Assembly (NCBI GenBank): GCA_031216445.1
Contig: CM062218.1
Coordinates: 15,856,501-15,920,500 of the forward strand
Length of the DNA stretch: 64,000 nt
Direction of reading: 5' to 3'
Source of the DNA: Lateolabrax maculatus
Lineage: Eukaryota; Chordata; Actinopteri; Acropomatiformes; Lateolabracidae
Both the position numbers and the translations under genes were made by a program. Below the pieces are notes generated by a model that saw only the letters and a program-made list of their open reading frames with translations, was not told where the DNA came from and did no database searches. Positions 37,875 through 50,159 of the stretch are shown here, piece after piece (positions within the stretch are counted from its first letter, which is position 1; every line of letters begins with the position of its first letter).

Positions 37875-40849
37875 TCCCCATTTTTCCATGTCTGTCTTTC
37901 TCTCAGTGTTTTCCATCACATGCTTTGTGAAATGTCTTGGCCCTCGTATATGTCAATTAGCCATCCACACACAGCCACACATGTATAGACAGTTCACTTG
38001 TGGGGGAGAGGGGAGGCGTGGAAAGCGTGTCTCGTCTCGGCTTCAAGCTCATCTTCCTTTCAATTTGTCTCTGTGTTTTCATTTCACTTATGATCTCCTG
38101 CTCCAGCAGTTACCACCTATAGAGCTGGAGATGGAGCTGGCGTATTGCCTGTGTTGACTTGCGTTTGTGTGTATGAGCGCTGTTTGAAGCCTTCAATGGC
38201 AGCTGCAGTAGCCGGGTTCAGTGAGACAATGAGACAAGGCAACACTGGTCCTTGAATGTCTCTGGATGCGGCAGCACACTGCAGCCCAAGAGGTTTGCTA
38301 AAGAAGTGATTTCAAACAAGTGATTGAAATTCTTCTTTTGATGGGCCCAAACTTAGCGTAATAGTAAACATGTAAATGTTACATCACATCTCTTTTTTTT
38401 TTTGTAAAGATAACTTGAAACAGTTCAGGTTTAAAGAGGGCAACTAGAAAATCCTAGTCAAGATGTCTAAGGCTTTAAGATTTTTTATTTCTCTATAACT
38501 TCTCTGTAACACCCCTTAAGGGATTCTGAAGCTATTTGAACAGAAGGCCTTTTCTCTGTCTTTGTGGCAAAGGGAGCTCAATGTAATTCATCGCTCAGTG
38601 GTGTGTGATCCCTCCAAGATGTCACAGACACGGGTGACCTTCCATTGCAGAGACTTGCCCGTGGTCATGGGGAGACTTGATTCCCATCAGAAGTCTGCAA
38701 AAAGAGAATCCTTACTCTGGGAAGTTGACCAGAAAGCCATCATGTGGCAAAGTTAATCAATGTGACTATTGGCTAGAAGTAATCAAGTGATTAATCAGCG
38801 CGACATTCAGCTGACGCCGGAAATTCTGGAGAAAGACTTATGGATACTGAAAGAGAGGGGTGAGAGGGAGAAAGAGAGGGATAGAGAAAGGTGGAATGGA
38901 GGGAGAAACAAAGTGGTGGAGTCACATGTGAAAGACTGTAAACGACAAATAAACTCAATAAAAGGTAACTGGACATGTAGGATAGTTGGAGGCTTGTTCT
39001 CAAAGAAGAAAAAAATATGTGGCTACAACCCATATATGAACAAGGAGGAAACTAGGAGCTCCTGTCAATATGACAGTTCAAACCCCCCAAAAGCAGAGAT
39101 CCCATTGCAGTTGAGGCATTCTGTATTTCCATGTAGCTAATCTGTTTCTTGTGTATTTGGTAAATATGAAGAGCATAAAAACTATAATGTTTCGTCTACC
39201 AGACGTGAGGGTACACACACTTCATCTAGTACAAGATGGACGTTGAAGTTTGAGAAAGCAAAGGCTACAGAATGCAAAATATAGTAAGGCAGGTAGAGTC
39301 ACATTTTCTTGAGCTACTAGTGTGAATTTCCACAAGATGGTGCGATGTGTTTACTGAATCTTTAAGACGTTTTTTTAAGAAAAAAGTATGTAATAGGTTT
39401 TTCATGTAGCAGTCGATGACAGCCACATACACACATTAGCACACATTGTCTTTTCTCTTCCTCATAACGTGTAATCACTAGTTTGCCATGGATATACTGC
39501 TGTACGTTATGGTCATGCATTTTTTTTTACCTCACTGCATTTACATTCAAAATGATGTACCATCTGTGGAGTCGGTAGAATGAGGACAATGAGGCAAAGC
39601 TCATTTTCTGGCCAACTGTACTATTAAAAGTGACATTATGTCAGCTGTCTACTGTATGGTTTACTCTCTCATTTATTCGGTGTCCTTCTCTTTTGTCTTC
39701 CGGAGAAAGGCAAGACTGAAGTTATTTTTGTTTAAACTTGAAAGGGTATCAAATTGCTTGAGATGCCCTTTGATTTGTCTAAAAACTCCTACTAAATTAC
39801 ATAGTTTTGCAATTCACTGTGATATTATTCAGTGTGGTCTACCCAAATGAAAAAGAGATGCAAGGCTGTGCCTTTATTTGTGCATGGTATCATTGTTCCA
39901 GGTTTTGGAAGTAGGACACAGCCGGGTAAGTGGAGGCAGTGATGAAGAAGGCGAGAGGAGAAGGTGAGGAAGGGGCAGAGGAAGTGATAATTTCACTCAG
40001 TGGTACCTAACATTTCCACTTCCATTCCAAGGTATGACTGTTGAGGGGGTGGCAGGAGAAGAAGAGAGTGATTGAGACGTGATGGGGTAAAGACAACGAG
40101 GAGTGGGGTCAAAAGGCCATGGGGGGGGGCCAGGAGCCAGTGAGGGTGAAGAAACTGAGAAAGCCATGATGGCAACTGGAAATACTGGATGTGCAGCGAG
40201 CAGGTGCAAGAGTGACTGATAGTGAAAGAGAGATATGTTGTTAGGGTGGCACCTTTTTGCCTAGAAGGGACAGGAGTGTGATAGCTGACTGTTTATTCTT
40301 GTGCTAAGTAGACCTTTCTGCTTGATACAGTGGATTTATTATTTTAGCAGATATAAGCAAAATCCTAACTCTTAACGTAGGGGCTTGGTAACATATCATA
40401 TTTATAGCCAATTTATAGTTATTGCCATAGAAAACAAAACTACAGCACAGTATGTATTTCTAGTAGCAGGAGCACTAAGGCCCTTTTGATTCTTTTAATA
40501 ATCCTTTACATATATAATACTTATATACAGTTTAGCTGATACAAGAAATCCAGACCTAAACATTTTGTTATGTAAAAGTGAATGTACAGGGAAAAAAACA
40601 AATCTATTTCTGAAGAAAAAATAGCTCATGTGGTGTATTCCATACAGCACATTATCATGCAGCTCAGTGAGTTGTGGATAGCTCTCACACTGCAGGGGTT
40701 AGGGGTTTGCCTCCCACTGGGACATGCTGAAAATGGTTTATGGTACCGCTAGGCATACTGAAGGAAAGGAAAACACAATCAGTATTTTTTTTTTTTTTTT
40801 TATCTTTTATCCTGCACTGTACCTCAGTAAGATGCTATTGCTGTGCTAT

Positions 40850-40935
40850 GCGTCTCATTCCCACTGGACCACTGAATCCCAAAAATGTATCTTGTGTTAC
40901 TGTATATTGTAAAGCACTTTGTATCAAAGTGTCCA
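40850..40935. repeat. Possible LINE 3' tail fragment
   Basis: Contains TGTATATTGTAAAGCACTTTG, resembling the TGTAAAGCACTTTG tail common in vertebrate non-LTR elements. Class not determined. Confidence 0.3.
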
Positions 40936-42121
40936 GCCAAAATGTATACTACATTTTTTGTTGAATTATGTAGTGTCAAAGCTAAAAGGGCTACATCATG
41001 TTTCCTGTTCTTGTTGCAACATAAATGTAAATACTCACTGACCACTTGTTACTTCCACATGGCAGATTTTTATATGGGGGAGAACTGTTGGCACTGAACC
41101 CTATAAAAACCAGTTAACCATAACCTGTTGCAGACTATGAGCTTTACTCTCAGTTGAATAGGCAGTATAGCAACCTTTTCACACTAGAGAGTACTTGGAA
41201 TAAAATTATCACTTTATGAAAAAAGAAAAAAAAGCAAGGAAAAGGAAACCATGGCTTTCAGAATGATGGTGAAAAAAAGTTAAAGTGAGAACAAACAGAT
41301 AAAAGTGATGCCAGGGATGGCAAAGGAGGACATGGAGGAACCAACTTTTTAAAGGCAATATTATAATAACATTTATTTTATTTTATTTGAGTCACGTTTT
41401 TACTAAAAATTCTCCAGAGAGTATATGCGTCATGTCACGATCTGCTGAGTGATACTTTTCACACATAAAAGGCATGCACAGTGTCACTATTACACGTGCA
41501 CATGCGTACACGTGCACACCCACACAGACTTTACTTCAGCTCCAGTCACCATACGGAAATCTAGGACAGAGTCTTATTTTGATGATTCAAGGCAGGATCA
41601 TTTAGCTATGCATGGTGTTCTCAAAATTTGGGGTGTTAAAATTCCCACAGCAACCTCGTAGCTGGTATGTATTACACAGCATTTCTCCCTGGGAAAATAT
41701 GCACAACTCTTATTAGCCCTGCTGACCTCCATAGCTGAAATTAACTCTTAAGCATTGGGTCCCTTTCATGCTGCATGACTGCACTGCGTTCTCCATTAGC
41801 CTTGTGGCGTGACTGCTCTCAGTTATTCATCCAGGCTCCCATTCTGCACAACACCTTTTCTCTCCTTGGACTAAATTGCCTGGAACATTTTGTAGCAGAG
41901 CAGGAGAAGGAAAGAATGAGCCGAGAGGCCTCATATCAAGAACTGATGAGGGCCTGGCAGTCCTTGAGCCCTGTAAAGGGGAAGATTGTTCTCACTGCGG
42001 GCCATATACAGTTGCCTATGTGTGTGACATTGCTGTGTGTGGACTACTGCCCACTGAGGAGGGGTTAAGACTTATCTTGCTGTGGGTCAAGGCCATACTC
42101 CTTTCTCTGCATTTCTTTTAA

Positions 42122-42637
42122 TGTTGTCAAAAGTATTGATACTTCGATACTTTTTTAATACCAATACCAATATTTTATCAACCCAAGCATAAACAAGTAG
42201 AAAGCGATATTTCAGTCTGCTCTGTCTGCTGTCTCTCATCCACTGCCGCTGTGTTTTACTCAACCACAGTGCACTGGTAAGGCTAATAGCGAATTGTTAC
42301 AAACAAGCATATCGATAAAGAACCACACGGATAAGGAGTATTGACAAGAGAAGTAGTATTGATAAAAAAAACTTGGCGAAAAAGAAAATAGTATGATTGC
42401 TGTGAAGTGGAGCAACATGAGAGAAAAAAAGAAATAATACTGAAAGCAATTATAACGACAAAGAATGAACATTATTACAGATGTGTTGGTATGTGTTTAA
42501 TGAGGATTTCTGTACCAGGGCTACTTGCAGGTTGTTCTTGTTTCTTTTTGCCGTGGTATTGAAAGAGGTATCGAATATTGTTTTTTTTTTTTACTGGTAT
42601 TGTGTCAAACTTTAAAATTCTTGTATTGTGGCAACCT
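42122..42637. mobile_element. Degenerate DNA-transposon-like repeat with GATACTTCGATAC end
   Basis: The left edge reads GTTGTCAAAAGTATTGATAC then TTCGATAC; the right part has GCCGTGGTATTGAAAGAGGT, ATCGAATATTG and finally GTATTGTGGCAACC. These resemble a widespread fish non-autonomous element whose ends carry GTTGCCACGATAC-type sequence. The terminal repeats are imperfect and no transposase frame remains. Confidence 0.4.
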
Positions 42638-42822
42638 TAATTTCTTTACTGGCCCAGGAGACACATTAAGAGGGAGAGAGAAAGAGAGAGGTATATGTAA
42701 TAATATGGGAAACTGGGGTGCAGGACGTAGAGAGGAGGAGAAAGGGATTAAAGGGAGGATGGACAATGGGGGAATATGGCATTTTGATACTAGTGACAAT
42801 GCAATATCTTAGTTTTGGTGCT

Positions 42823-42960
42823 GATCAGAATCAGCTTTATTTGCCAATTATGTGTACCCATACATATTTTTTTTTTGGTTGCTCTCAATGTACTTACACA
42901 CAAAGAGACATGCAGCTAAAAACAAGGACACCAAATTTGAACAAAAGTAAATATAACATT
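42823..42960. repeat. Dispersed repeat fragment (AATCAGCTTTATTTGCCAA)
   Basis: Begins GATCAGAATCAGCTTTATTT then GCCAATTATGTGTACCCATAC. This resembles a very common teleost repeat (AGAATCAGCTTTATTGGCC). An AT-rich stretch with TATACAGTATATACAG-like sequence follows to about 43210. Confidence 0.55.
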
Positions 42961-43509
42961 TAACAACTATGTACAGACAGTATAAATACAAATAAAAAAT
43001 ATATATGTATTAAAATACAACAATGAAAATTACAGTAGAGTAAGTAAAGTACAGTACAATGAAAACAACAAGATAATAATGTAATAGTGCATTGTGCAAA
43101 GATGCTGGAATACATATGGAATGATTAATGTAACAGGTTAGTTTATATACATGAGGTAGGTGGATATGACAGTATATGCATGTCTACAATATACAGTATA
43201 TACAGCTTGCTTTGATTTATATTTGACAATGATGATATGTACATCTGAAACTGTATTTTTACTACGAAACATATAATTTAGAGTTTGTGAATACAGTGAA
43301 TGTTTAGTATTACAAGTTTATTCCACAGGGATTATTTCTGATATTATATCACTAATTTTAACTGATACCAAAACAATCTTTTTTTCCTATACTTAAAGAA
43401 ATATGAAGTCTTCCTATTCGTTAACCCTGTTTAGCAACCACAAGAGGCGTTTGCCTAAAGTACTGTAGCAATCAGAGTAGGAATTTCTGGCTCAACTTCG
43501 CCTATTTCG

Positions 43510-43630
43510 AAGGTGCAGGGAAAAGGGAAAAAGTCTGAAAAGGCTAAAACTCCAGCAGCACTTGGAGTTTAAAGAACAACTTTATTGTCAGACCAACACA
43601 TTTTGGCTTGTGGTCTTAATCACCATTATC
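43510..43630 (-). mobile_element. Penelope-like retroelement end with decayed hammerhead-like motif
   Basis: Read on the - strand, GTGATTA at 43623-43617, AGACCACAAGCC, and AAAAT at 43604-43600 lie in the order and spacing of a hammerhead core (CTGATGA, stem II, GAAAC) as I recall it from Penelope-like elements, but with core substitutions. A perfect hairpin (AAACTCCA/TGGAGTTT, 43547-43570) lies on the other side of TTTAAAGAACAACTTTATTG. The ribozyme would be inactive. The family assignment is from memory. Confidence 0.45.
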
Positions 43631-45182
43631 GGGATCATGAGTTTCTATTATTTTGTCCAAACCTTTTACATATCAATGAGTGTGGGCTTAATAACAGAAA
43701 CATCTCTTTGTTTAATGCAATACAATTCATAAGATATGTCTTTCTGCAGTATTTCTCATGGGTTTATTTTTGGGTCCATGTCTCTTTCTGCCTTTCTAGA
43801 TGTCACTTCCCTCTGGTTGTTGTGTCAGGGTTATCTCTATATTTCGAGCCATCCCTTCTGTTTTACCACCCATAAAGCTTATACGGGCTCAAAGTTACGA
43901 TTGCAGTTTTACAGAATGCGATCCTCTGCAGGTACAGCTGTGTTGTGAAATTCCTCTATCTTTCACACCAGGGAAAAAAGTTGGCATAGGACAGAGCAAG
44001 AGTCACATTTGTTAATGCCAGATATTAATCCTCTCGGCCAAAACAATGAGAGTTATTGTGAATAAGGACTTCTGTGATTAATGCTTCATGTCACAGTACA
44101 ATTTCGACCTTACCCAGCAGGCATATCACGGATGAGAATGCGCAATGTCCCAAAGCAAGAAAACTGAGTAAGGATTCACAGCAGGCGAAATCTTAAACAG
44201 TTTTAAACTAATAAGAGAAAGATACCTAGGCCTAGAACCAAATAACTCTATACCGTAGTAGATAAATCTTAATGAAAGGAACTTGATCAGGCGTGACTAC
44301 AGGCCTGATCACTCTTCTAAAACAACTGAACTGTAGAAAAAGAACGTCATGTCTTCAATCATATCTCCTGCCTAGTGATATGGATTTAACTTTTCGGGAC
44401 ATTTTCAAAGTACTTTCAACTTGAATTTAGAATGATCCTTGTTGTAATCCATTTAAATCCCTTGGATAAGGAGTTCCAAATACTGTTCTCCTGAATAGAG
44501 ACAGCTGTCTAAAGGAAGTTCAGTCAGAGACATTTATGTCAAGGAACTGAATAGCATTTTTAAAGAAATGTGGTACTTTCAACATAATGAGGAAATGTTG
44601 TTAATTAACGTCACCAAATATTGATAATAAACACACAATTTTCAGTGACATTTTTTCCCCCATACAATATCCGCTCTTGCAATAAAATATGCCCTTGATA
44701 AACTTTTCTTTTTACCTGAGGCACTTGATCTAAGTATTGAAAAATTCAAAATTGACTTGAAGCACAAGACAAAGGATGTTTACTTATGAACATTTAACTG
44801 AAACTACGATATTTGCTTGACCAAAGTGATTTTGTCGCCTAAGCCTAACCTTGCAGCAGTAATGAATAGTATCATGTTATAATGGCCTGGTACATCAGCA
44901 TGAATATGATTGGATGTTACTACTCAGCTGGTAGCCAAGCAGCTAAATGAGCCAGTGATTGTGAAGGATGAAACAAGCAGCCAATGTAAACACAATTTTG
45001 GTGCTGTGCCTCAACCAATGCTCAGGTCCATTTTTGCAAACGGACACCATACAGTTTTTTATAGATGCACCTCAGAAACTGCGAGAGCTTTCAATATTTC
45101 ACTTAGCAGTTTATTGACATGGATATTTGCATTGAGGTTGTAGATTCTTACAGCTGGTCTGAAAATTTGAACTGCTGGTTGC

Positions 45183-45951
45183 TTAAGGGTGCAGTCAACG
45201 ATTCTAATCCAGTACACTCTTTGTCAAATTCAGCTAATATTTCCTTGCGGCCCACTAACGGAACGGAGAGCTAGCTGGCTTTTTAAATGGGAAATAAACA
45301 AAGTGTCTCCAACCGAGCCACACAACACTATTCCAGTCAAACAGCAGCAGAGGGGCGTTTGTGCTCGTGCCAGGTTCCTGGAACCAGTTGCACTCTGACC
45401 TCTCCCTCTTCTACGTCCTCATCCACGAGAATGGATCTACACCATGATAGTAATGGATTGGAAATTAACACCACAGTAAGAAGAAAAACTATATATAATA
45501 TATATATATAAAATAATAATTATAAAAATATAATATACAACATGGTTACATGTATCTCTGACGGTAGGACATAAGTTACTGTTACTGTTGAAGTTAATAG
45601 CGATAATGTTACTGATACATAGGCTAAGTTACTCCTCGGCTTAGACTTCGGCTTAAATATGTAAGTAAGTAACACCTATTTAAAGGCTTATTGTTATTTT
45701 CATAGAGATAAAAATTGCTTCCCCTCAATGAGGCTAAGTTTCCCCTCGGGCAGCAGACGCTCTGGATTCCGCCATATTTCTCTTTTGGTCAGCTATCCCA
45801 GTTGTTAGTGTTGTTGCCTTGGCAATGCACGTCCATGAATTTTGGTGGGCAGAGCTTCTGAAGGAGCACTGAAGGGAGGGTTGTATTTGTTTGGCTGTTG
45901 AGTTAAAAAAAATGTAGGATCTTTCTCCAGAATCGATGACTGCACCTTTAA
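45183..45951. mobile_element. Non-autonomous DNA transposon (MITE-like), TTAA-flanked, 769 bp
   Basis: The left end is TTAAGGGTGCAGTCAACGAT (45183-45202). The reverse complement of the right end is TTAAAGGTGCAGTCATCGAT (to 45951). The inverted repeat covers about 23 bp with two mismatches, and TTAA is at both outer edges as expected for a TTAA target duplication (piggyBac-type). The interior has AT-rich TATATA sequence and TACTGTTACTGTTG repeats and no transposase; the 74-codon frame at 45287-45511 matches nothing known to me. It has very likely been mobilised in trans. Confidence 0.8.
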
Positions 45952-47977
45952 GTCTCTATCTAACAGCATTTGAATCCTCTGCATAAGCCATCAAGGTCAC
46001 TCTCTCTGTTTTTATGAGTGAGCTTGTGCCTTTTACATGAGCATGAGTTCATCGTTGTGTATTTGTGTGAATGGGCACACAGAACATATTTACTGTATGT
46101 GTGTTGATTTGCAGAACATACTGTTCTAAAGGCACAGGGTTTCATAGAAAATTACAGACATTGAAAGAAATAAAACACTCTGCAGTCCTATTATGGAGGC
46201 CAATGGTGCGCAACTGAAAGGCTATTAAAAGAATTATACAAAATCTTCTGGACTAAAACAGAACATGGTCCACAATGCGTACAGTACAGAACACACACAA
46301 AGAGATCATCTATTCACAAAAAAAAAACTATTAATGAAAACACAATTTTCAAATCACAACTCAATCTTCCAGTTCCCAGCTGAAAGGAGAGCATAACCAT
46401 GTAGAAATGTAGGTCTTATTTGATGATTCAGGTTTATCAGTACCTGGCTGTGTCACCCAACAACCCGTTAAGCTGCTTTATTATTTTTTTCATCAGGGTT
46501 TCACCTCTGTTGACTGCTTTTTTATATTTTTTTCTCACACAGGTTCATCCTTCTATCTCACCTAAAAAACAAGAAAAAAAAGCAGAAAGTGCGTCCGATT
46601 CAGCTCCCTGGTTTAATGTAGACTGGTGCAATACCTCGCTACTGCTGAGCCAAACTAAGCAAGTCTGTGAATGACTCTGTGAGTGTGTGAGTTTGTGTAG
46701 GAGCACAAGTGTTGGGGTGCTTGTCCGTGTGCAATAAGCGTGGCTCCAAAGATTGCCCCCCCGCCCTGCTGCGCTGACCCTTCCCTCTGATGAGAGGTAG
46801 TTGACAGAGTAGAGGTAAGTGGTGTGTGAGGGTTTGTATACCCAAGAGAGAGGTAGAGGGCCAGAGTCAGCGTCTGAGTAATATTTCTTCTGTTCCCTTT
46901 TGCCAAGTGGAGAACCAAAGTCTGCCTATTCTAAACCCTTATGATCCATGAAAAACACCTGCCATAGTGTGCACTGGGTTGCTTTGGCCTGCGAGCTAAG
47001 TGCCCATGCAAATGCAGTATGTGTGTTTGTTTGTGTGTGTGTGTGTGTGAAGCAACTCTTGCACGAATGCATTTCAGTGTGTGTGGCAGATGTGACTAAT
47101 TTTCCAAGGCAGTCATAAATTGCGCACAGTTCTCTTGTTAGCAGGGTGCACAGACTGCATTCACTGTTGATTACCAGACAGAGCAATCAGTGCCATGCAT
47201 TAATGAACATACATGACCAACATTAACATGTGTGCTTATGCACGAGAGGCAGATACTGTACACACTCACAACAAGGCAACAAATACATGCCAAAAGAACA
47301 ATTTCTGCTGCTATATCAGTGTTCAAGACAGAAGAATCTGAAAACAAACTAAGAAAAACTAGCCTAGACAGAAAGATTAAAAAAATGAAATTAAACAAAT
47401 CTAGTGATAGAAGAACAAGACAGAAAAAATAAGCAAAGAAAAAGACAGGCAGAAAGAAAGTCATAGCAACAGCACAGCAGCTGCCCCTCACCACAGCTGA
47501 GAACAACCGTCTGCCAACTCCCTTCACTTCTCCATCAGACGCAGGACCGGCGACCGAGTGTGGACCCTGATTTATAATCCACCTCCCTCCCATCGTCCCT
47601 CTGCAAGCCCCCCCCCACCCGTGTCCTTTCCGTTCCTTTACGGCGTCAGCAGGACGGTGTTGCTATGGCAACTATAGCCACTGCAGAGGCAAATGCGAGC
47701 AATAATATATCTTTTCGTGTGGCTGTGACATGTCCATACATGTCACTGTTGTCATGGGAGAAGTGTGATGGTAAAATGCCAAGTTCGGTTCTGTATCAGA
47801 GGGAGAGAAGCAGGAAAAAGATGAAGGCTGAAGGAGGGAGATGACATATAACAAAGATCGTAGACTGCACTGTCAGCTGACTTCATGATTTAGCGCTTTT
47901 GTCTTGAATTCATGTCAAGGATTATACACTTCTCTGTGGTGTCTTGGGCTTAATGAAGCTTTCAGAAACCACCACAC

Positions 47978-48455
47978 AAGAGCAGATTTCCATGAAATTC
48001 TGTACAGAAATTCATGGTGCCCAGAATCCTACCAACTGTGGTGATGCCCTGACTTTTTCTATAGAGGTTCACATTTACGGTTTTGAATGAAATGTTTTGC
48101 CAACTATTGAATGGATTGTTGTGAAATATTGTACATACAACAACAACAACAACTGTAATAACTTTGATGATCCCTTACCTTTCTATCTAAAACTAGATTA
48201 TTGGCATTCCCATCAGATTCAGCTGTACTTTATATTAAGTGCTAATTAACATGCTGGCATGGTAACAAGATAAACTAAGATGATGAGCATTGCAAACATT
48301 ATACCTGCTAAAACTTGCCAACATAACTTTACATTAACATTGTCACTGTGACCATGTTGGCATGCTGACATCAGCCTTTTAAGCTAAAAGCACTGTTGTG
48401 CTTAAGTATAGCCACACAAAGCCACTATCATGGTTGTAGACTCTTCAATGGTATC
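47978..48455. repeat. Dispersed fish repeat, copy 3 (longest)
   Basis: Contains ATTCATGGTGCCCAGAATCC, GGTGATGCCCTGACTTTTTC, TATTGAATGGATTG, then the downstream part AGCTGTACTTTATATTAAGT, TGCTAATTAACATGCTGGCA and CATGTTGGCATGCTGACATC. It extends the family seen at 6.5 and 26 kb. A (CAA)n stretch at about 48138-48151 interrupts it. Confidence 0.75.
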
Positions 48456-49081
48456 TACTATCTGTGCCACTCTTTTGTCTGCTGGAGTTCAATTATTTAA
48501 TTAGTCGAAGTTAAAGACAGTTCCCTCCTGGATTGACATACAGTAAGATGGTTAAATCTACACACAAGGTTTTCACCCAGGAAACTGTGGCGTCTTTGAA
48601 TAATGTGTGTCAGACTGAGGCAGGGATACAAAGTACGCCAACATCGGCTTTGCATAAAGCACGTAAGGGGCTTGAGCTTTTCTTACATCGATCCATTTAA
48701 CATACTTCAAGACATGATTGTAAACACTGAGCACTGCTTCACTGGCCTAATGTAAAGGCACTCTCCAGAGGTTCTTGCACAAACATGCTAAACCATGGGT
48801 GTAATTGTCTGTAATTGATCAGGCCAATGCAGTGCAGTAATCTTGCTTGCCCTGCTTTGAATGAATTGTTCTGGCCATCCCTGCATTGATTGCAGCTCTG
48901 TAGCTTTCCTCGGAGTCTGCTACATTGTGAATCCATCAGAAATTTCATCTTGGTGTGAAACTAAGAGAAAGAAAGGTTGAGGTAGAAGACAGAGGGTGAG
49001 GGGTGGAGGGCAGAACAATAGACCAAATGACTGTGCAGTGTGGGAGTTGGAAGATTTGAAAATATCTAATAAGAGAAAGAA

Positions 49082-49100
49082 GGGGGGGGGGGGGGGGGGG
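49082..49100. repeat. G19 homopolymer
   Basis: 19 consecutive G on the + strand, then CGC. It can form a G-quadruplex in DNA or pre-mRNA. Confidence 0.9.
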
Positions 49101-49539
49101 CGCAATTTGAGATTGAGAGTGAAATGAAACAAAGCCAATTGGGTAGTTTGGAAGTATACCAGGGATTGTGTTGATCTGTGTGTATATATGTGGGTGTGTT
49201 GATGTGAGACAGAAACACCAGTTAGCCCATGGGGCTGGGAAAACTAGATTCTAAATCCATTTTAAAGGCACACAAATGACCTTGAGGCCCCTATAGTCAG
49301 GCAGATGCTGTCCTGCACCAACCTGATTCGACTCCTCTCTTCATATCTGCTGCTGAGAGAGAAAGAGGTGAGAGAGGAGTGAGTGAGAGAGAGATGGAGT
49401 GGGTCTGTCTGTCCACTAGCTTATAAAAAGTCCATTATAGTGTGCTTCTATCAGTTTGGGCTCTCCCAGATGGACCCTGGAGTAAATGGACAGCACCAGA
49501 GAGCTATAAGCTCAGATTTGATATACGGCTGAGAAATAG

Positions 49540-49540
<1 letters not shown>

Positions 49541-49575
<35 letters not shown>
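49541..49575. repeat. (TG)n microsatellite
   Basis: 35-nt TG run; a complementary CA tract lies 161 nt downstream. Confidence 0.95.
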
Positions 49576-49577
<2 letters not shown>

Positions 49578-49736
49578 GTGGGACTGTTCGTGTTTAGGAG
49601 AGGGTGCATTCAAACGTATATGCTGCACTGAAAGAGCAGACAGTAGTCAGTGGTGAACATTTCCATGCGACTGTTTTTGTGCGTGCCATTTACTTAAGAC
49701 AGCTGTTTTACCATATTACCATATGTGCTCCCCTGC

Positions 49737-49770
49737 CACACACACACACACACACACGCACACACACACA
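49737..49770. repeat. (CA)n microsatellite
   Basis: 34-nt CA run with one GC interruption. Confidence 0.95.
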
Positions 49771-50127
49771 TACAGTTTTCCCAGCAGGCTTAAATCCCGG
49801 CTCAGCCTGACAAAGGAGCCCGTGGCTCTAACTGGCTCTGTCCCAATCCCCTTCCCCAGCCTGCTGCTTTGTACGCGCTCAAAACCACTTTACTGCATGA
49901 CGTTTATTTATCAGCCATATTTACTTCCTATTGTGCAGGTGTGTGTGTGTGTGTCTCAGCGTGTGTGCGCGTGTGTGCCACAGCGAGGTATATTTGAGCG
50001 CTGGGGTCACTGCTAATGTGTGTATTTAGATGTTCAAAACGCCGTGTTCATTTCTTCATGCTTGTGTGTGTTCATTGAGGGTATCCCACCGCTCATTGCA
50101 TTGAATTGAGGAAGCTGACAAAAGCTT

Positions 50128-50159
50128 CAGCCTGCTGAGTGATGGCGCTCAGCAGGCTG
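50128..50159. other. Perfect 12-bp GC-rich hairpin
   Basis: CAGCCTGCTGAG (50128-50139), an 8-nt loop TGATGGCG, then CTCAGCAGGCTG (50148-50159): a perfect inverted repeat, rare outside simple sequence in this window. It would form a stable hairpin in the pre-mRNA. Function unknown. Confidence 0.75.

Noticed and set aside
45287..45511. Frame starting MGNKQS, resembling an N-myristoylation signal
   Set aside because: It lies inside the TTAA-bounded element, and the rest of the peptide is Ser/Thr-rich chance sequence. A myristoylation-like start alone is not evidence of a gene.
47171..47593. 140-codon - strand frame with a hydrophobic stretch, membrane-protein-like
   Set aside because: The hydrophobic Phe/Leu run comes from A-rich intron sequence read in reverse. 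No family match and no splice support.
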